A program made the translations under genes and the position numbers. The notes below the pieces were generated by a model that was not told the DNA's origin, did no database searches, and worked only from the letters and a program-made list of their open reading frames with translations. A stretch of 8,147 nucleotides of DNA from JBDLRH01 sp039800165 (GTDB taxonomy: Bacteria > Pseudomonadota > Gammaproteobacteria > Burkholderiales > Burkholderiaceae_C). Where the stretch lies: the NCBI GenBank assembly GCA_039800165.1, contig JBDLRH010000021.1, positions 1 to 8,147 on the forward strand, written 5' to 3'. This document shows, piece after piece, positions 1 through 6,591 of this stretch; position 1 is the first letter of the stretch; every line of letters starts with the position of its first letter.

Positions 1-717
1 TACATCATCTGCCGCCGCCGCGGCTACCCGGCGCGGGCGCCAGCCAGCGCCACACAGATATGGACCACCTTCAAGCGTTCGTTCTGGGCGCTGATGATGC
101 CGGTGTTCATCCTGGCAGGCATCCGCACCGGTGTCTTCAACGTCACCGAATGCTCGGCGATGGCGGTGCTGTACGCCATCGTGGTGGGCGGCTTCGTTTA
201 CCGCGAACTCAAGCCCTCGGATGTGCTCGGTGCGCTGATGCGTACCGGCCGCGCCACCGCGGTGCTGATGATCGTTCTGGGCGGCGCGCAGGTGGTGGCC
301 TGGCTGCTGGCGTATCAGGACATCCCGCAGGCGGTAGCCGACTGGATGCTGAGCGCGGTGAAGTACCCATGGTTGTTCCTGCTCGTCGTCAACCTGCTGT
401 TGCTGGCAGTGGGAACGTTCATGGAAAACGGCCCGGCCTTGGTCATCCTGGCGCCGGTGCTCTATCCGATCGCCGCCAAGTTCGGTATCGATCCGTACCA
501 CTTTTCGATGATCGTTGGCCTGAACCTGGTTCTGGGCCTGATCACGCCACCGGTGGCGATCAGCCTGTCGATCGGTGCGGTCATTGCCAACGCGCCACAG
601 CGCGAGGTCACGCGCGAGGCCATGCCCTTCTTTGCGGTGGCGGTCGGTGTGTTGATGCTGATCACCTTCGTTCCGCAGATCAGCCTGGTCATTCCTCAAC
701 TCATGGGACTCAAGTAA
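1..717 (+). CDS. TRAP transporter large permease (DctM type), C-terminal part
   Basis: This is the 3' part of a large, inner-membrane TRAP transporter permease. It is open from the first base in frame 1, so the true start lies upstream; about 238 residues of a protein usually near 430 are present. The family imports organic acids and related compounds using an ion gradient, with a small DctQ permease and a periplasmic DctP binding protein, neither visible here. The sequence shows the family pattern of hydrophobic segments: a MMPVFILAGIRTGVFNVTE segment, a YPWLFLLVVNLLLLAVGTF helix, then ENGPALVILAPVLYPIA, LNLVLGLITPPVAISL and a final helix ending near VPQISLVIP. The segment usually written as G-x-F-L-D-x-x-A is GTFMENGPALV here, a mild variant. 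The stop codon is directly followed by the ATG of the dehydrogenase, so the two are surely cotranscribed. Family is confident; substrate is unknown. Confidence 0.93.
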   Translation, partial: YIICRRRGYPARAPASATQIWTTFKRSFWALMMPVFILAGIRTGVFNVTECSAMAVLYAIVVGGFVYRELKPSDVLGALMRTGRATAVLMIVLGGAQVVAWLLAYQDIPQAVADWMLSAVKYPWLFLLVVNLLLLAVGTFMENGPALVILAPVLYPIAAKFGIDPYHFSMIVGLNLVLGLITPPVAISLSIGAVIANAPQREVTREAMPFFAVAVGVLMLITFVPQISLVIPQLMGLK

Positions 718-1548
718 ATGAACTTGTCTGAGCATCCGCCCGCTGCCGAGTGGGTCAAGACGCTGCCGCTGGCGGGCCGCGTAGCGATGGTGTTCGGCGC
801 CGGCTCTTGCGGGCCGGGGTGGGGCAACGGCAAGGCCACGGCCGTGACCTATGCGCGCGCAGGGGCCACCGTGATCGCCATCGACATCGTTGAAGAGGCC
901 GCGCGCGTGACGCAGGCGCTGATCAAGGCCGAGGGCAACCTCTGCGAGGCCGAGGTCTGCGACGTCAAGTCATCCGATCAGGTCAAGGCAGTGGTGGACG
1001 CGGTCGCCAAACGCCATGGCCGCATCGATGTGCTGCACAACAACGTGGGTCTGACCGCGATGGGCGGCGCGATCGAGGAAAGCGAAGAAAGCTGGCAGTA
1101 CATCATCGACACCAACGTGACCGGTGCTTTCCTGACGTGCAAGCACACGCTGCCGCACATGCTGGCGCGCGGCAAGGGTGCCATCGTCAACGTGTCGTCG
1201 ATTGCGGCGATTCGCTATGCGTACCCGTATGCGTCGTATCAGGCCAGCAAGGCAGCGCTGAACCAGCTGACGCAGAGCGTGGCCATCCAGTACGCGCGGC
1301 AGGGCATCCGTGCCAACGCGATCATGCCGGGCATGATGGACACGCCGCTGATCTACCAACAAATCTCGGGCCAATACGAGAGCGTGGACGCGATGCGCGC
1401 CGCCCGCGCCGCCAAGGCGCCGATGGGACGCCAGGGCACCGGCTGGGACATTGCCAACGCTGCGCTGTTCCTCGCCAGCGACGCATCGGGCTACATCACC
1501 GGCGTGTGCTTGCCCGTCGACGGGGGGTTAACCTGCACCACCAGCTGA
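718..1548 (+). CDS. short-chain dehydrogenase/reductase (SDR) with extended glycine-rich loop
   Basis: A 276-residue NAD(P)-dependent oxidoreductase of the classical SDR family, probably cytosolic. Visible motifs: the Rossmann glycine loop at residues 27-40 (GAGSCGPGWGNGKA), an Asp at residue 56 ending the second strand (usually a sign of NAD preference), CDV at 81-83, NNVG at 108-111 (normally NNAG), Asn133 in TNVTG, Ser160/161 in NVSS, and the catalytic Tyr174-x-x-x-Lys178 in YQASK. The C-terminus has the usual DASGYITG and PVDGG segments. The glycine loop is several residues longer than the normal TGxxxGIG; I recall the GPGWGNGKA form in a subset of proteobacterial SDRs. The ATG abuts the TRAP stop codon, which suggests translational coupling. 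From context it likely oxidises or reduces the compound brought in by the TRAP system before the E1 enzyme acts. The exact substrate is not readable. Confidence 0.92.
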   Translation: MNLSEHPPAAEWVKTLPLAGRVAMVFGAGSCGPGWGNGKATAVTYARAGATVIAIDIVEEAARVTQALIKAEGNLCEAEVCDVKSSDQVKAVVDAVAKRHGRIDVLHNNVGLTAMGGAIEESEESWQYIIDTNVTGAFLTCKHTLPHMLARGKGAIVNVSSIAAIRYAYPYASYQASKAALNQLTQSVAIQYARQGIRANAIMPGMMDTPLIYQQISGQYESVDAMRAARAAKAPMGRQGTGWDIANAALFLASDASGYITGVCLPVDGGLTCTTS

Positions 1549-1565
1549 CCGGCGACACCCCAACT

Positions 1566-1586
1566 CCGCCAGTCCTGCACTGGCGG
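1566..1586 (+). other. perfect inverted repeat between SDR and E1 alpha genes
   Basis: Arms CCGCCAGT (1566-1573) and ACTGGCGG (1579-1586) are exact reverse complements around a 5-base loop. The repeat lies in the only sizeable gap (65 bp) of the left operon. No T-run follows, so a classical intrinsic terminator is unlikely. It could be an mRNA-stabilising or processing hairpin that sets different levels of SDR and E1, or a protein-binding palindrome. Its existence is certain; its role is not known. Confidence 0.5.
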
Positions 1587-1613
1587 CCCTGGAACCCACT
1601 TGCTGATACTTCC

Positions 1614-2627
1614 GTGACTGAGCGACTGAACACATTGGCGGCCCTGTACCGCAGCATGGCGCGCATCCGCGCCTTCGAGAACGCCGCCGAGGTGCTGAGC
1701 CAGGGCGGCGTCAGCGCCTACGGCAAGCAGGCCGCCGGCACCGCGCGGGTGCGCGGGCCGCTGCACCTGTCCACCGGGCAGGAGGCGGTGGCCGCAGGCG
1801 TGTGCGCACACCTGAAGGCCGACGACTACCTCACCTCCACCCACCGCGGCCACGGCCACACGCTGGCCAAGGGCGCTGACATGGGGCGGGCCATGGCCGA
1901 GCTGTACGGCAAGGCCACCGGCTTCAACGGTGGCAAAGGTGGATCGATGCACATCGCCGATTTCTCGGTGGGCATGCTGGGCGCCAATGGCGTGGTGGCC
2001 GCGGGCCTGCCCATTGCCACCGGTGCGGCGCATGCGCAGAAGCTGCTGGGCCGCAATGCCATCACCGTGTGCTTCTTTGGTGATGGCGCGATCAACCGCG
2101 GGCCCTTTCTTGAGTCGCTGAACTGGGCGCGCGTGTACGGCCTGCCGGTGCTGTTTGTCTGCGAAGACAACCGCTGGAGCGCCACCACCGCCAGCGGCCC
2201 GATGATTGCGGGCGAGGGCGCATCGGCCCGCGCCGAAAGCCTGGGCATCCCGGCCACGCGCGTTGACGGCAACGACGTGCTGGCCGTGCACGACGCGGCG
2301 CAAGCGCTGGTGCGCGACGTGCGCGGCGGCAGCGGCCCGCGCCTGCTGCATGCGGTGACGTACCGCGTCAAAGGCCATGTGTCGGTAGACCCGGCCGCCT
2401 ACCGCGACCCGAAAGAGGTGGAAGCCGCCCTGCGGCTGGACCCGCTGGGCCTGGCGCGCGAGGCGTACCTCCAGCTGGGTGGCGCTGCTGCTGCGCTGGA
2501 GGCCATCACCGCCGAAGCGCAGGCCGAAGTGCAGCGCGCCATGGACGCGGCAGAGCAGGCGCCCTGGCCCGACGCGCAGGCCGCCTTCACCGATGTGCAG
2601 ACCACGGGGGCGGGGCAATGGCGGTGA
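1614..2627 (+). CDS. thiamine-diphosphate 2-oxoacid/acetoin dehydrogenase E1, alpha subunit
   Basis: The alpha subunit (337 residues) of a heterotetrameric E1 that decarboxylates or cleaves a 2-oxoacid or acetoin-like substrate with thiamine diphosphate and passes the acyl group to a lipoyl E2. Visible motifs: LYRSMARIRAFE (11-22), HLSTGQEAVAAG (51-62), THRGHGHTLAKG (76-87), GGKGGSMH (106-113), and the cofactor/Mg signature GDGAINRG (156-163) closing at EDN (184-186). The family usually has ENN there; the metal-binding second Asn is kept. About a dozen extra residues lie around 29-47, before GPLHLS. GTG at 1614 is chosen because it keeps the N-terminal helix intact. TTG 1635 and ATG 1656 are in frame, but the ATG would cut into LYRSM. 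No clear Shine-Dalgarno precedes the GTG. The end overlaps the beta gene by 10 bp. AcoA-like or BCKDH/PDH-like substrates cannot be separated by eye. Confidence 0.91.
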   Translation: MTERLNTLAALYRSMARIRAFENAAEVLSQGGVSAYGKQAAGTARVRGPLHLSTGQEAVAAGVCAHLKADDYLTSTHRGHGHTLAKGADMGRAMAELYGKATGFNGGKGGSMHIADFSVGMLGANGVVAAGLPIATGAAHAQKLLGRNAITVCFFGDGAINRGPFLESLNWARVYGLPVLFVCEDNRWSATTASGPMIAGEGASARAESLGIPATRVDGNDVLAVHDAAQALVRDVRGGSGPRLLHAVTYRVKGHVSVDPAAYRDPKEVEAALRLDPLGLAREAYLQLGGAAAALEAITAEAQAEVQRAMDAAEQAPWPDAQAAFTDVQTTGAGQWR

Positions 2628-3595
2628 CCAAAGCAATGACAACCATGAGCTACGCGCAGGCCGCGGTGGCCGCACTGCAGGCCGAGATGCAGGCCGACCC
2701 GCGGGTGGTGGTGGTCGGCGAAGACGTGGGCCGCGGCGGCATCTTCGGCCAGTACAAGGGGCTGCAGCAGCAGTTTGGCGCGCAGCGCGTCATCGACACA
2801 CCGATCAGCGAGGCGGCCATCATGGGCGCGGGCGTTGGCATGGCGCTGGCCGGGCTGCGGCCGGTGATCGAGATGCGCGTGGTGGACTTTGCGCTGTGCG
2901 GCATGGACGAAATCGTCAACCAGGCCGCGAAGAACCGCTACATGTTCGGTGGCCAGGGCCGCGTGCCGCTGGTCATGCGCATGCCGGTGGGCATCTGGGA
3001 CGCATCGGCTGCGCAGCATTCGCAGTCGCTGGAGGCCTGGTTTGCGCACATGCCGGGGCTGGTGGTGGTGAGCCCGGCCACGCCGCAAGACAACTTCTCG
3101 CTGCTGCGCTCGGCGCTGGCCAGCGGTGACCCGGTCATCTACATGGAACACAAGACGCTGTGGGGCGCTGAAGGTGCGGTCGACACCACGCTGAACGTGC
3201 CGCTGGGCCGTGCGGCCACGCTGCGCGCGGGCAGCGACCTCACCATCGTCAGCTGGAGCCGCCAGGCCAACCTGTGCCGCGAGGCCTGCGACGCGCTGGC
3301 CGCGCAAGGCGTGTCGGCCGAGCTGATCGACCTGCGCACCCTGTGGCCCTGGGACCGCGATGCGGTGCTGCAATCGTGCGCGAAGACCAAGCGCCTGCTG
3401 GTGGTGCACGAGGCGGTGCAGGCGGGGGGCTTTGGTGCCGAGATTGCCGCCACCGCCGCCGAAGCGCTGGGCATTCGCGTCAAGCGCCTGGGTGCACCGC
3501 GCATCCCGGTGGGCTATGCGCCACTGCTCGAGGCGCAGTCGCGCATTGCGCCCGATGCCATTGCGGCGGCTGCGCAGCAGTTGCTTCACATGTGA
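2618..3595 (+). CDS. thiamine-diphosphate 2-oxoacid/acetoin dehydrogenase E1, beta subunit
   Basis: The beta subunit (325 residues) that pairs with the alpha subunit to form the E1 active site. Visible in order: GEDVG (34-38), TPISEAAIMGAGVGMA (61-76, with Glu65 as the family's thiamine-contacting acid), FALCGMDEIVNQAAK (91-105), RMPVG (121-125), AQHSQSLEAWF (132-142), VSPATPQD (151-158), then the transketolase C-terminal domain with LIDLRTLWPWD (236-246) and VVHEAVQAGGFGAEI (262-276). Length is normal for the family. Three in-frame ATGs lie at 2618, 2636 and 2645. The third gives MSYAQA, which matches the usual start of homologues, while the first has a G-rich stretch upstream and overlaps the alpha stop. 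I give 2618 but the start is uncertain by up to nine codons. No E2 (lipoyl transferase) or E3 follows, so partners must be encoded elsewhere. Confidence 0.94.
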   Translation: MAVTKAMTTMSYAQAAVAALQAEMQADPRVVVVGEDVGRGGIFGQYKGLQQQFGAQRVIDTPISEAAIMGAGVGMALAGLRPVIEMRVVDFALCGMDEIVNQAAKNRYMFGGQGRVPLVMRMPVGIWDASAAQHSQSLEAWFAHMPGLVVVSPATPQDNFSLLRSALASGDPVIYMEHKTLWGAEGAVDTTLNVPLGRAATLRAGSDLTIVSWSRQANLCREACDALAAQGVSAELIDLRTLWPWDRDAVLQSCAKTKRLLVVHEAVQAGGFGAEIAATAAEALGIRVKRLGAPRIPVGYAPLLEAQSRIAPDAIAAAAQQLLHM

Positions 3596-3603
3596 ATGAA
3601 TTC

Positions 3604-3608
3604 AGGGG
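3604..3608 (+). promoter_or_regulatory. ribosome binding site of the Bug/TctC gene
   Basis: AGGGG sits 7 bases before ATG 3616 and fixes that start. It lies inside the 20-bp gap after the E1 beta stop codon, consistent with cotranscription of the two genes. Confidence 0.65.
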
Positions 3609-3615
3609 TGTGCGC

Positions 3616-4626
3616 ATGACACGTGCAGAGTTGGCCAGACAAGTTCTTTCCGGTCGCCGCCGCTGGCTGGCGGCTGCGGCCATTGCCCCCGTGCTGCTAG
3701 CCGCCCTGGGCGCCGCCCACGCGCAAGACTTCCCGCCGCGCAAGAACGTCACCATGCTGGTGGGCTTTGTGGCGGGTGGCGCGGCCGACACCGGGGCGCG
3801 CATCATCGCCAAGAAGCTGGGCGAGAACCTGGGTGTGCCGGTCACGGTGGAAAACCGCGCCGGTGCGGGCGGCAACATCGCGCACCAGCAGGTGGCCACC
3901 GGCCCGGCCGACGGCAGCGTGATCCTGCTGGGCTCGGTGGGGCCGCTGTCGATTGCGCCGCATGTGATGAAGCTGCCCTACGACCCGGTGAAAGACCTGG
4001 CGCCCCTCACGCTGGCGGTGAGCTTCCCCAACGTGCTGGTGGTGCACCCCGGCGCGGGCATGAAGACCTTTGCCGACTTCGTGGCGGCCGCCAAAAAGAA
4101 CCCCGGCAAGATCGACTTTGCCTCCACCGGCCCGGGCTCGGCCTCGCACCTGGCCGGAGAGTTGCTGAACGAAATGGCGGGTATCGACACGCTGCATGTG
4201 CCCTACAAGGGCGGCGCGGCGGCGCTGCAGGACGTGCGGGCCGGCCGCGTGACTGGCTGGTTTGCCACCTTCGCTACCGCGCAGCCGCACATTGAGGCGG
4301 GCAAGCTGATTCCGCTGGCCAGCACCGGCGCGCAGCGCATGGGCGCGCTGCCCAACGTGCCCACGGTGGCCGAGTCGGGCTACCCGGGCTTTGCCGCCAC
4401 CAACTGGTACGCGTTTGTCACCTCATCGAAGGTGCCGCCCGCAGTGCTGGAGCGCTGGAACGCCGAACTGGTGAAGGTACTGAGCGCACCCGATGTGGTG
4501 GAGCAGCTCAACAAGCACGGCCTGACGCCGTACCCCGGCTCGCGTGACGACCTCGCGCGCTTCATGGCCAAGGAAACGGCCATGTGGGGCCGCGTGATCC
4601 GCGAACGCAAGATCACCTTCCAGTAG
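3616..4626 (+). CDS. Bug/TctC-family periplasmic solute-binding protein
   Basis: A 336-residue extracytoplasmic binding protein of the tripartite tricarboxylate transporter (Bug/TctC) family. Its signal peptide has an arginine-rich start (GRRRW, 13-17), a hydrophobic core to about residue 33, and a likely cleavage after AHA (34-36). The three arginines make a Tat route possible, though Sec is equally plausible. The mature part carries the family hallmarks: FVAGGAADTGARIIAKKL (51-68), VENRAGAGGNIA (78-89), TGPGSASHLAGELLN (171-185), HVPYKGGAAALQDVRAGRV (194-212) and LPNVPTVAESGYPGF (245-259). Family members bind small carboxylates and related compounds mainly through main-chain and water contacts, so the ligand cannot be guessed. 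It is the last gene of the left operon, 20 bp after E1 beta. No TctA/TctB permease genes are in the window. It is probably an orphan Bug protein, as is common in betaproteobacteria, or serves a distant permease or a sensing role. Confidence 0.95.
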   Translation: MTRAELARQVLSGRRRWLAAAAIAPVLLAALGAAHAQDFPPRKNVTMLVGFVAGGAADTGARIIAKKLGENLGVPVTVENRAGAGGNIAHQQVATGPADGSVILLGSVGPLSIAPHVMKLPYDPVKDLAPLTLAVSFPNVLVVHPGAGMKTFADFVAAAKKNPGKIDFASTGPGSASHLAGELLNEMAGIDTLHVPYKGGAAALQDVRAGRVTGWFATFATAQPHIEAGKLIPLASTGAQRMGALPNVPTVAESGYPGFAATNWYAFVTSSKVPPAVLERWNAELVKVLSAPDVVEQLNKHGLTPYPGSRDDLARFMAKETAMWGRVIRERKITFQ

Positions 4627-4636
4627 CAAGCCGCGT

Positions 4637-4651
4637 CCGCGCGGCGCGCGG
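4637..4651. terminator. GC-rich palindrome in the convergent gap, possible two-way terminator
   Basis: CCGCGC (4637-4642) and GCGCGG (4646-4651) form a perfect 6-bp stem with a 3-base loop in the 40-bp gap between the two converging operons. There is no T-run on either strand, so it is not a canonical intrinsic terminator. The position, where both transcripts must stop, is the main argument. The surrounding bases are all G/C-rich and allow alternative pairings. Confidence 0.35.
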
Positions 4652-4666
4652 CGCGCTGCGTGCCGC

Positions 4667-5635
4667 CTAGCCCAGCACCCGCTGCGCCACCTGGGTGTAC
4701 AGCGGAATGCCGATCAGGATGTTGAGCGGGAAGGTCAGGCCCAGCGACATGCCGAAGTACAGCGCGGGCCGCGCCTCGGGGATGGCATGGCGCAGCACCG
4801 CCGGCACCGCGATGTACGACGCACTGGCTGCCAGCACCATCAGCAAGGTGGCATTGCCCGCCGACAGGCCACACAGCACCGACAGCCCCAGCGCAATGCT
4901 GGCATGTACCGGCGGCGCCAGCAGGCCGTAGCCGATCAGCCACCACGAACCCTCGCGCAGGCCCTTGAAGTTGCGCGCCACCAGCAGGCCCATGTCCAGC
5001 AAGAAGAAGGCCAGCATGCCCTTGAACAGGTCCACTGCAAACGGCTTCATCGCCGATTCGCCGTCGCCGCCGGCAAACATGCCCACCACCAGCGCGCCCA
5101 GCAGCAGCAGCTGTGCGCCATCGGTCAGCGCCTCGTGCAGCACATGGCCCAGCCGCATGGTGGGTTGCACCGGTGCGTCACCCGTGGTGGATGAACGCAT
5201 CACGTGGCGCAGCCGGTTGGCCAGCAGCACCGCCACAAAGATGGCGGGTGATTCCATCAACGCCATGGCCGCGGCCATGTGCCCGCCATAGGCAATATTC
5301 TGGTTGTCCAGATGCTGGATGGCGGTGATGAAGGTCACCGCGCTGACCGAGCCGTAGGTGGCTGCCAGCGCGGCCGCGTCAAAGCGGTCGATCAGGCGCG
5401 ACAGCAGCCCGTAGGCCAGCAGCGGCACCGCAAACGCCAGGCCGAGCGCCAGCAACAGCGTCACCGCCACCTCGCGCGACAGGCCGGTTTGCGCCAGTGC
5501 AAAGCCGCCCTTCAGGCCAATAGCCATCAGCAGGTACAGCGACAGAAAGCGCGAGATCGGCTGCGGAATCTCGAGGTTGGACTTGATGGCCCCCGCGAAG
5601 ATACCGAACAGGAAGAAGAGGATGGCGGGGTCCAT
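4667..5635 (-). CDS. SbtA-type sodium-dependent bicarbonate permease family protein
   Basis: A 322-residue polytopic inner-membrane protein of the SbtA family (sodium-dependent bicarbonate transport permeases). The start MDPAILFFLFGIFAGAIKSN, the segment YLLMAIGLKGG (34-44), YGSVSAVTFITAIQHLD (94-110) and GHMAAAMALMESPAI (118-132) agree closely with the family. SASYIAVPAVLRHAIPEA (271-288) looks like the second-half counterpart of the GSVSAVTF substrate loop, as expected for the inverted-repeat fold. About ten hydrophobic segments are visible, with a polar loop near 144-165. Cyanobacterial SbtA supplies HCO3- to carbon fixation and is gated by the PII-like SbtB; no SbtB-like gene adjoins this one. 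In heterotrophs the role is less settled: bicarbonate uptake for carboxylases, or another anion. It is the last gene of the minus-strand operon, 33 bp after the ExoD-family gene. Its ATG has only a weak GGA-type ribosome site. Confidence 0.88.
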   Translation of the reverse strand: MDPAILFFLFGIFAGAIKSNLEIPQPISRFLSLYLLMAIGLKGGFALAQTGLSREVAVTLLLALGLAFAVPLLAYGLLSRLIDRFDAAALAATYGSVSAVTFITAIQHLDNQNIAYGGHMAAAMALMESPAIFVAVLLANRLRHVMRSSTTGDAPVQPTMRLGHVLHEALTDGAQLLLLGALVVGMFAGGDGESAMKPFAVDLFKGMLAFFLLDMGLLVARNFKGLREGSWWLIGYGLLAPPVHASIALGLSVLCGLSAGNATLLMVLAASASYIAVPAVLRHAIPEARPALYFGMSLGLTFPLNILIGIPLYTQVAQRVLG

Positions 5636-5668
5636 GGGCGTGATCCGGGCAGGCGCGAGATTGTGCCC

Positions 5669-6271
5669 TCAGCCCGGTGCCCAGCGTGCCAGCAGGGACG
5701 CGCCGATCTCGAACGTGGCCACGCCCAGCAGGCCCATCACCACCAGCGCCAGCGCCGCCACCGCCAGGCCGGCCAGCATCAGCAGCCCGTCGCGAAACAT
5801 CAGGCCCACGCCCAGCAGCGCCAGCGCCAGCGCCGGCAGCACATTGCCAAACGGAATCGGCAGAAAAATCAGCAGCGCCATCAGCGCCACCAGCGGTGCC
5901 AGCCACCAGCGCTGGCGCGGATGCGCCACCGTGCACAGGCGGGCGCGGCTGAAGCGCCCGGCACGCGCATACAGCCAGGCCAGTGTGTGCAGCGTGCGCC
6001 GTGCCGGCCCGGGTGGCAGGCGCAGGCGGCCCACACGCCAGGGCAGCACCAGCCGCGCGCGGCCGCGCCACATCATCAGTGCGAACGCGGCAATGCCAAA
6101 CGACAGCACCGTACCGGCGCCGGGCAGCGGCAGCAGGCAGGGGATGGCCAGCAGCACCAGCAACGCACCGTGGGCGCTGCGCCCGTGCAGGCCGGCAATG
6201 CGGCGCAGCGACACCGGCTGCCCGGCCCAGCGCAGCGCTGCCGTGTGCAGTCGCGCGGCCAGCGGCTCCAT
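5669..6271 (-). CDS. ExoD-family membrane protein
   Basis: A 200-residue membrane protein matching the ExoD family (named from exopolysaccharide synthesis in rhizobia; molecular function unknown). Hallmarks are LPLPGAGTVLSFGIAAFAL (48-64 region), MMWRGRARLVLP, and the strongly conserved FLPIPFGNVLPALALALLG (136-154) followed by VGLMFRDGLLML (155-166). Four or so hydrophobic segments are visible, with a basic, polar middle stretch (residues 70-125). The start codon overlaps the stop of the zinc-ribbon gene by one base (TGATG), so translation is probably coupled. Despite the family name, no polysaccharide genes are nearby, so a role in exopolysaccharide should not be assumed. Confidence 0.85.
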   Translation of the reverse strand: MEPLAARLHTAALRWAGQPVSLRRIAGLHGRSAHGALLVLLAIPCLLPLPGAGTVLSFGIAAFALMMWRGRARLVLPWRVGRLRLPPGPARRTLHTLAWLYARAGRFSRARLCTVAHPRQRWWLAPLVALMALLIFLPIPFGNVLPALALALLGVGLMFRDGLLMLAGLAVAALALVVMGLLGVATFEIGASLLARWAPG

Positions 6272-6552
6272 CAGTCGAAGATCTCGTCCAGCCAGGACTT
6301 GTACTTGCGCTTGTGCGGGTAGCCGTAGCCTGCGGGCGGGTAGGGCTGCGCGCTGGCCGGTGCGGGTGCGTGCACGGGTGCGGCTGCAGGCGCCGGTGCG
6401 GCGGCCTGCGCCTGCTGTGCGCTGCGCTCGATCAACTTGTCGAGTTCACCGCGGTCCAGCCACACGCCGCGGCAGCGCGGGCAGTAGTCGATCTCGACAC
6501 CCTGGCGCTCGGACATGACGAGCGCGGTGTCGGGGCAGCAGGGGCATTGCAT
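6271..6552 (-). CDS. small zf-TFIIB zinc-ribbon protein
   Basis: A 93-residue cytosolic protein with an N-terminal zf-TFIIB-type zinc ribbon: Cys3-Pro-Cys5 and CPRCRGVWLDRGELDKL (24-40), with Cys24 and Cys27 as the second ligand pair. A low-complexity Ala/Pro-rich linker follows (about 47-73), then a tyrosine/glycine/basic tail ending in KYKSWLDEIFD. That kind of tail (basic residues, then an L-x-E-x-F-D end) recurs in my memory of the family and may be a contact peptide. An upstream in-frame extension exists, but the start is fixed by AAGGAG six bases before ATG 6552 and by the zinc ribbon beginning right there. It lies 46 bp after the TerC gene and overlaps the ExoD-family gene by one base. 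Function unknown. Zinc or other metal sensing and protein interaction are possible but not shown. Confidence 0.86.
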   Translation of the reverse strand: MQCPCCPDTALVMSERQGVEIDYCPRCRGVWLDRGELDKLIERSAQQAQAAAPAPAAAPVHAPAPASAQPYPPAGYGYPHKRKYKSWLDEIFD

Positions 6553-6558
6553 GGCGTT

Positions 6559-6564
6559 CTCCTT
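6559..6564 (-). promoter_or_regulatory. strong ribosome binding site of the zinc-ribbon gene
   Basis: On the minus strand AAGGAG is followed by six bases and then ATG 6552. It is the best Shine-Dalgarno in the window. It rules out the longer readings starting at 6576 or 6633, which would add an unconserved arginine-rich leader. Confidence 0.8.
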
Positions 6565-6591
6565 GCGTGGTTGCATGTGAATGGATGCGCG

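Noticed and set aside
60..731. A 223-codon reading frame at the left edge starting at 60
   Set aside because: It is the +3 shadow of the TRAP permease; frame 1 has the hydrophobic TRAP motifs and ends cleanly at the SDR start.
1137..1613. A long N-terminal extension of E1 alpha into the SDR gene
   Set aside because: The frame is open, but the extension would overlap most of the SDR's second half and shows no E1 homology; conserved E1 sequence begins just after GTG 1614.
1491..2675. Long open frame (394 codons) on the minus strand across the E1 alpha gene
   Set aside because: It runs opposite a gene with clear thiamine-dependent E1 motifs, has an Arg/His/Ala-rich translation without recognisable domains, and is the usual by-product of GC-rich codon bias.
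2399..3589. Long open frame (396 codons) on the minus strand across the E1 beta gene
   Set aside because: Its translation is low-complexity and basic, with no family resemblance; the plus-strand gene carries all the conserved E1 beta motifs.
4637..4651. Canonical rho-independent terminator in the convergent gap
   Set aside because: The stem is there, but neither strand has a T-run, so it is kept only as a low-confidence possible terminator.
5279..6322. Plus-strand open frame of 347 codons opposite the SbtA and ExoD-family genes
   Set aside because: Its product is almost all Gln/Arg/His/Ala, a typical antisense artefact of GC-rich membrane-protein genes.
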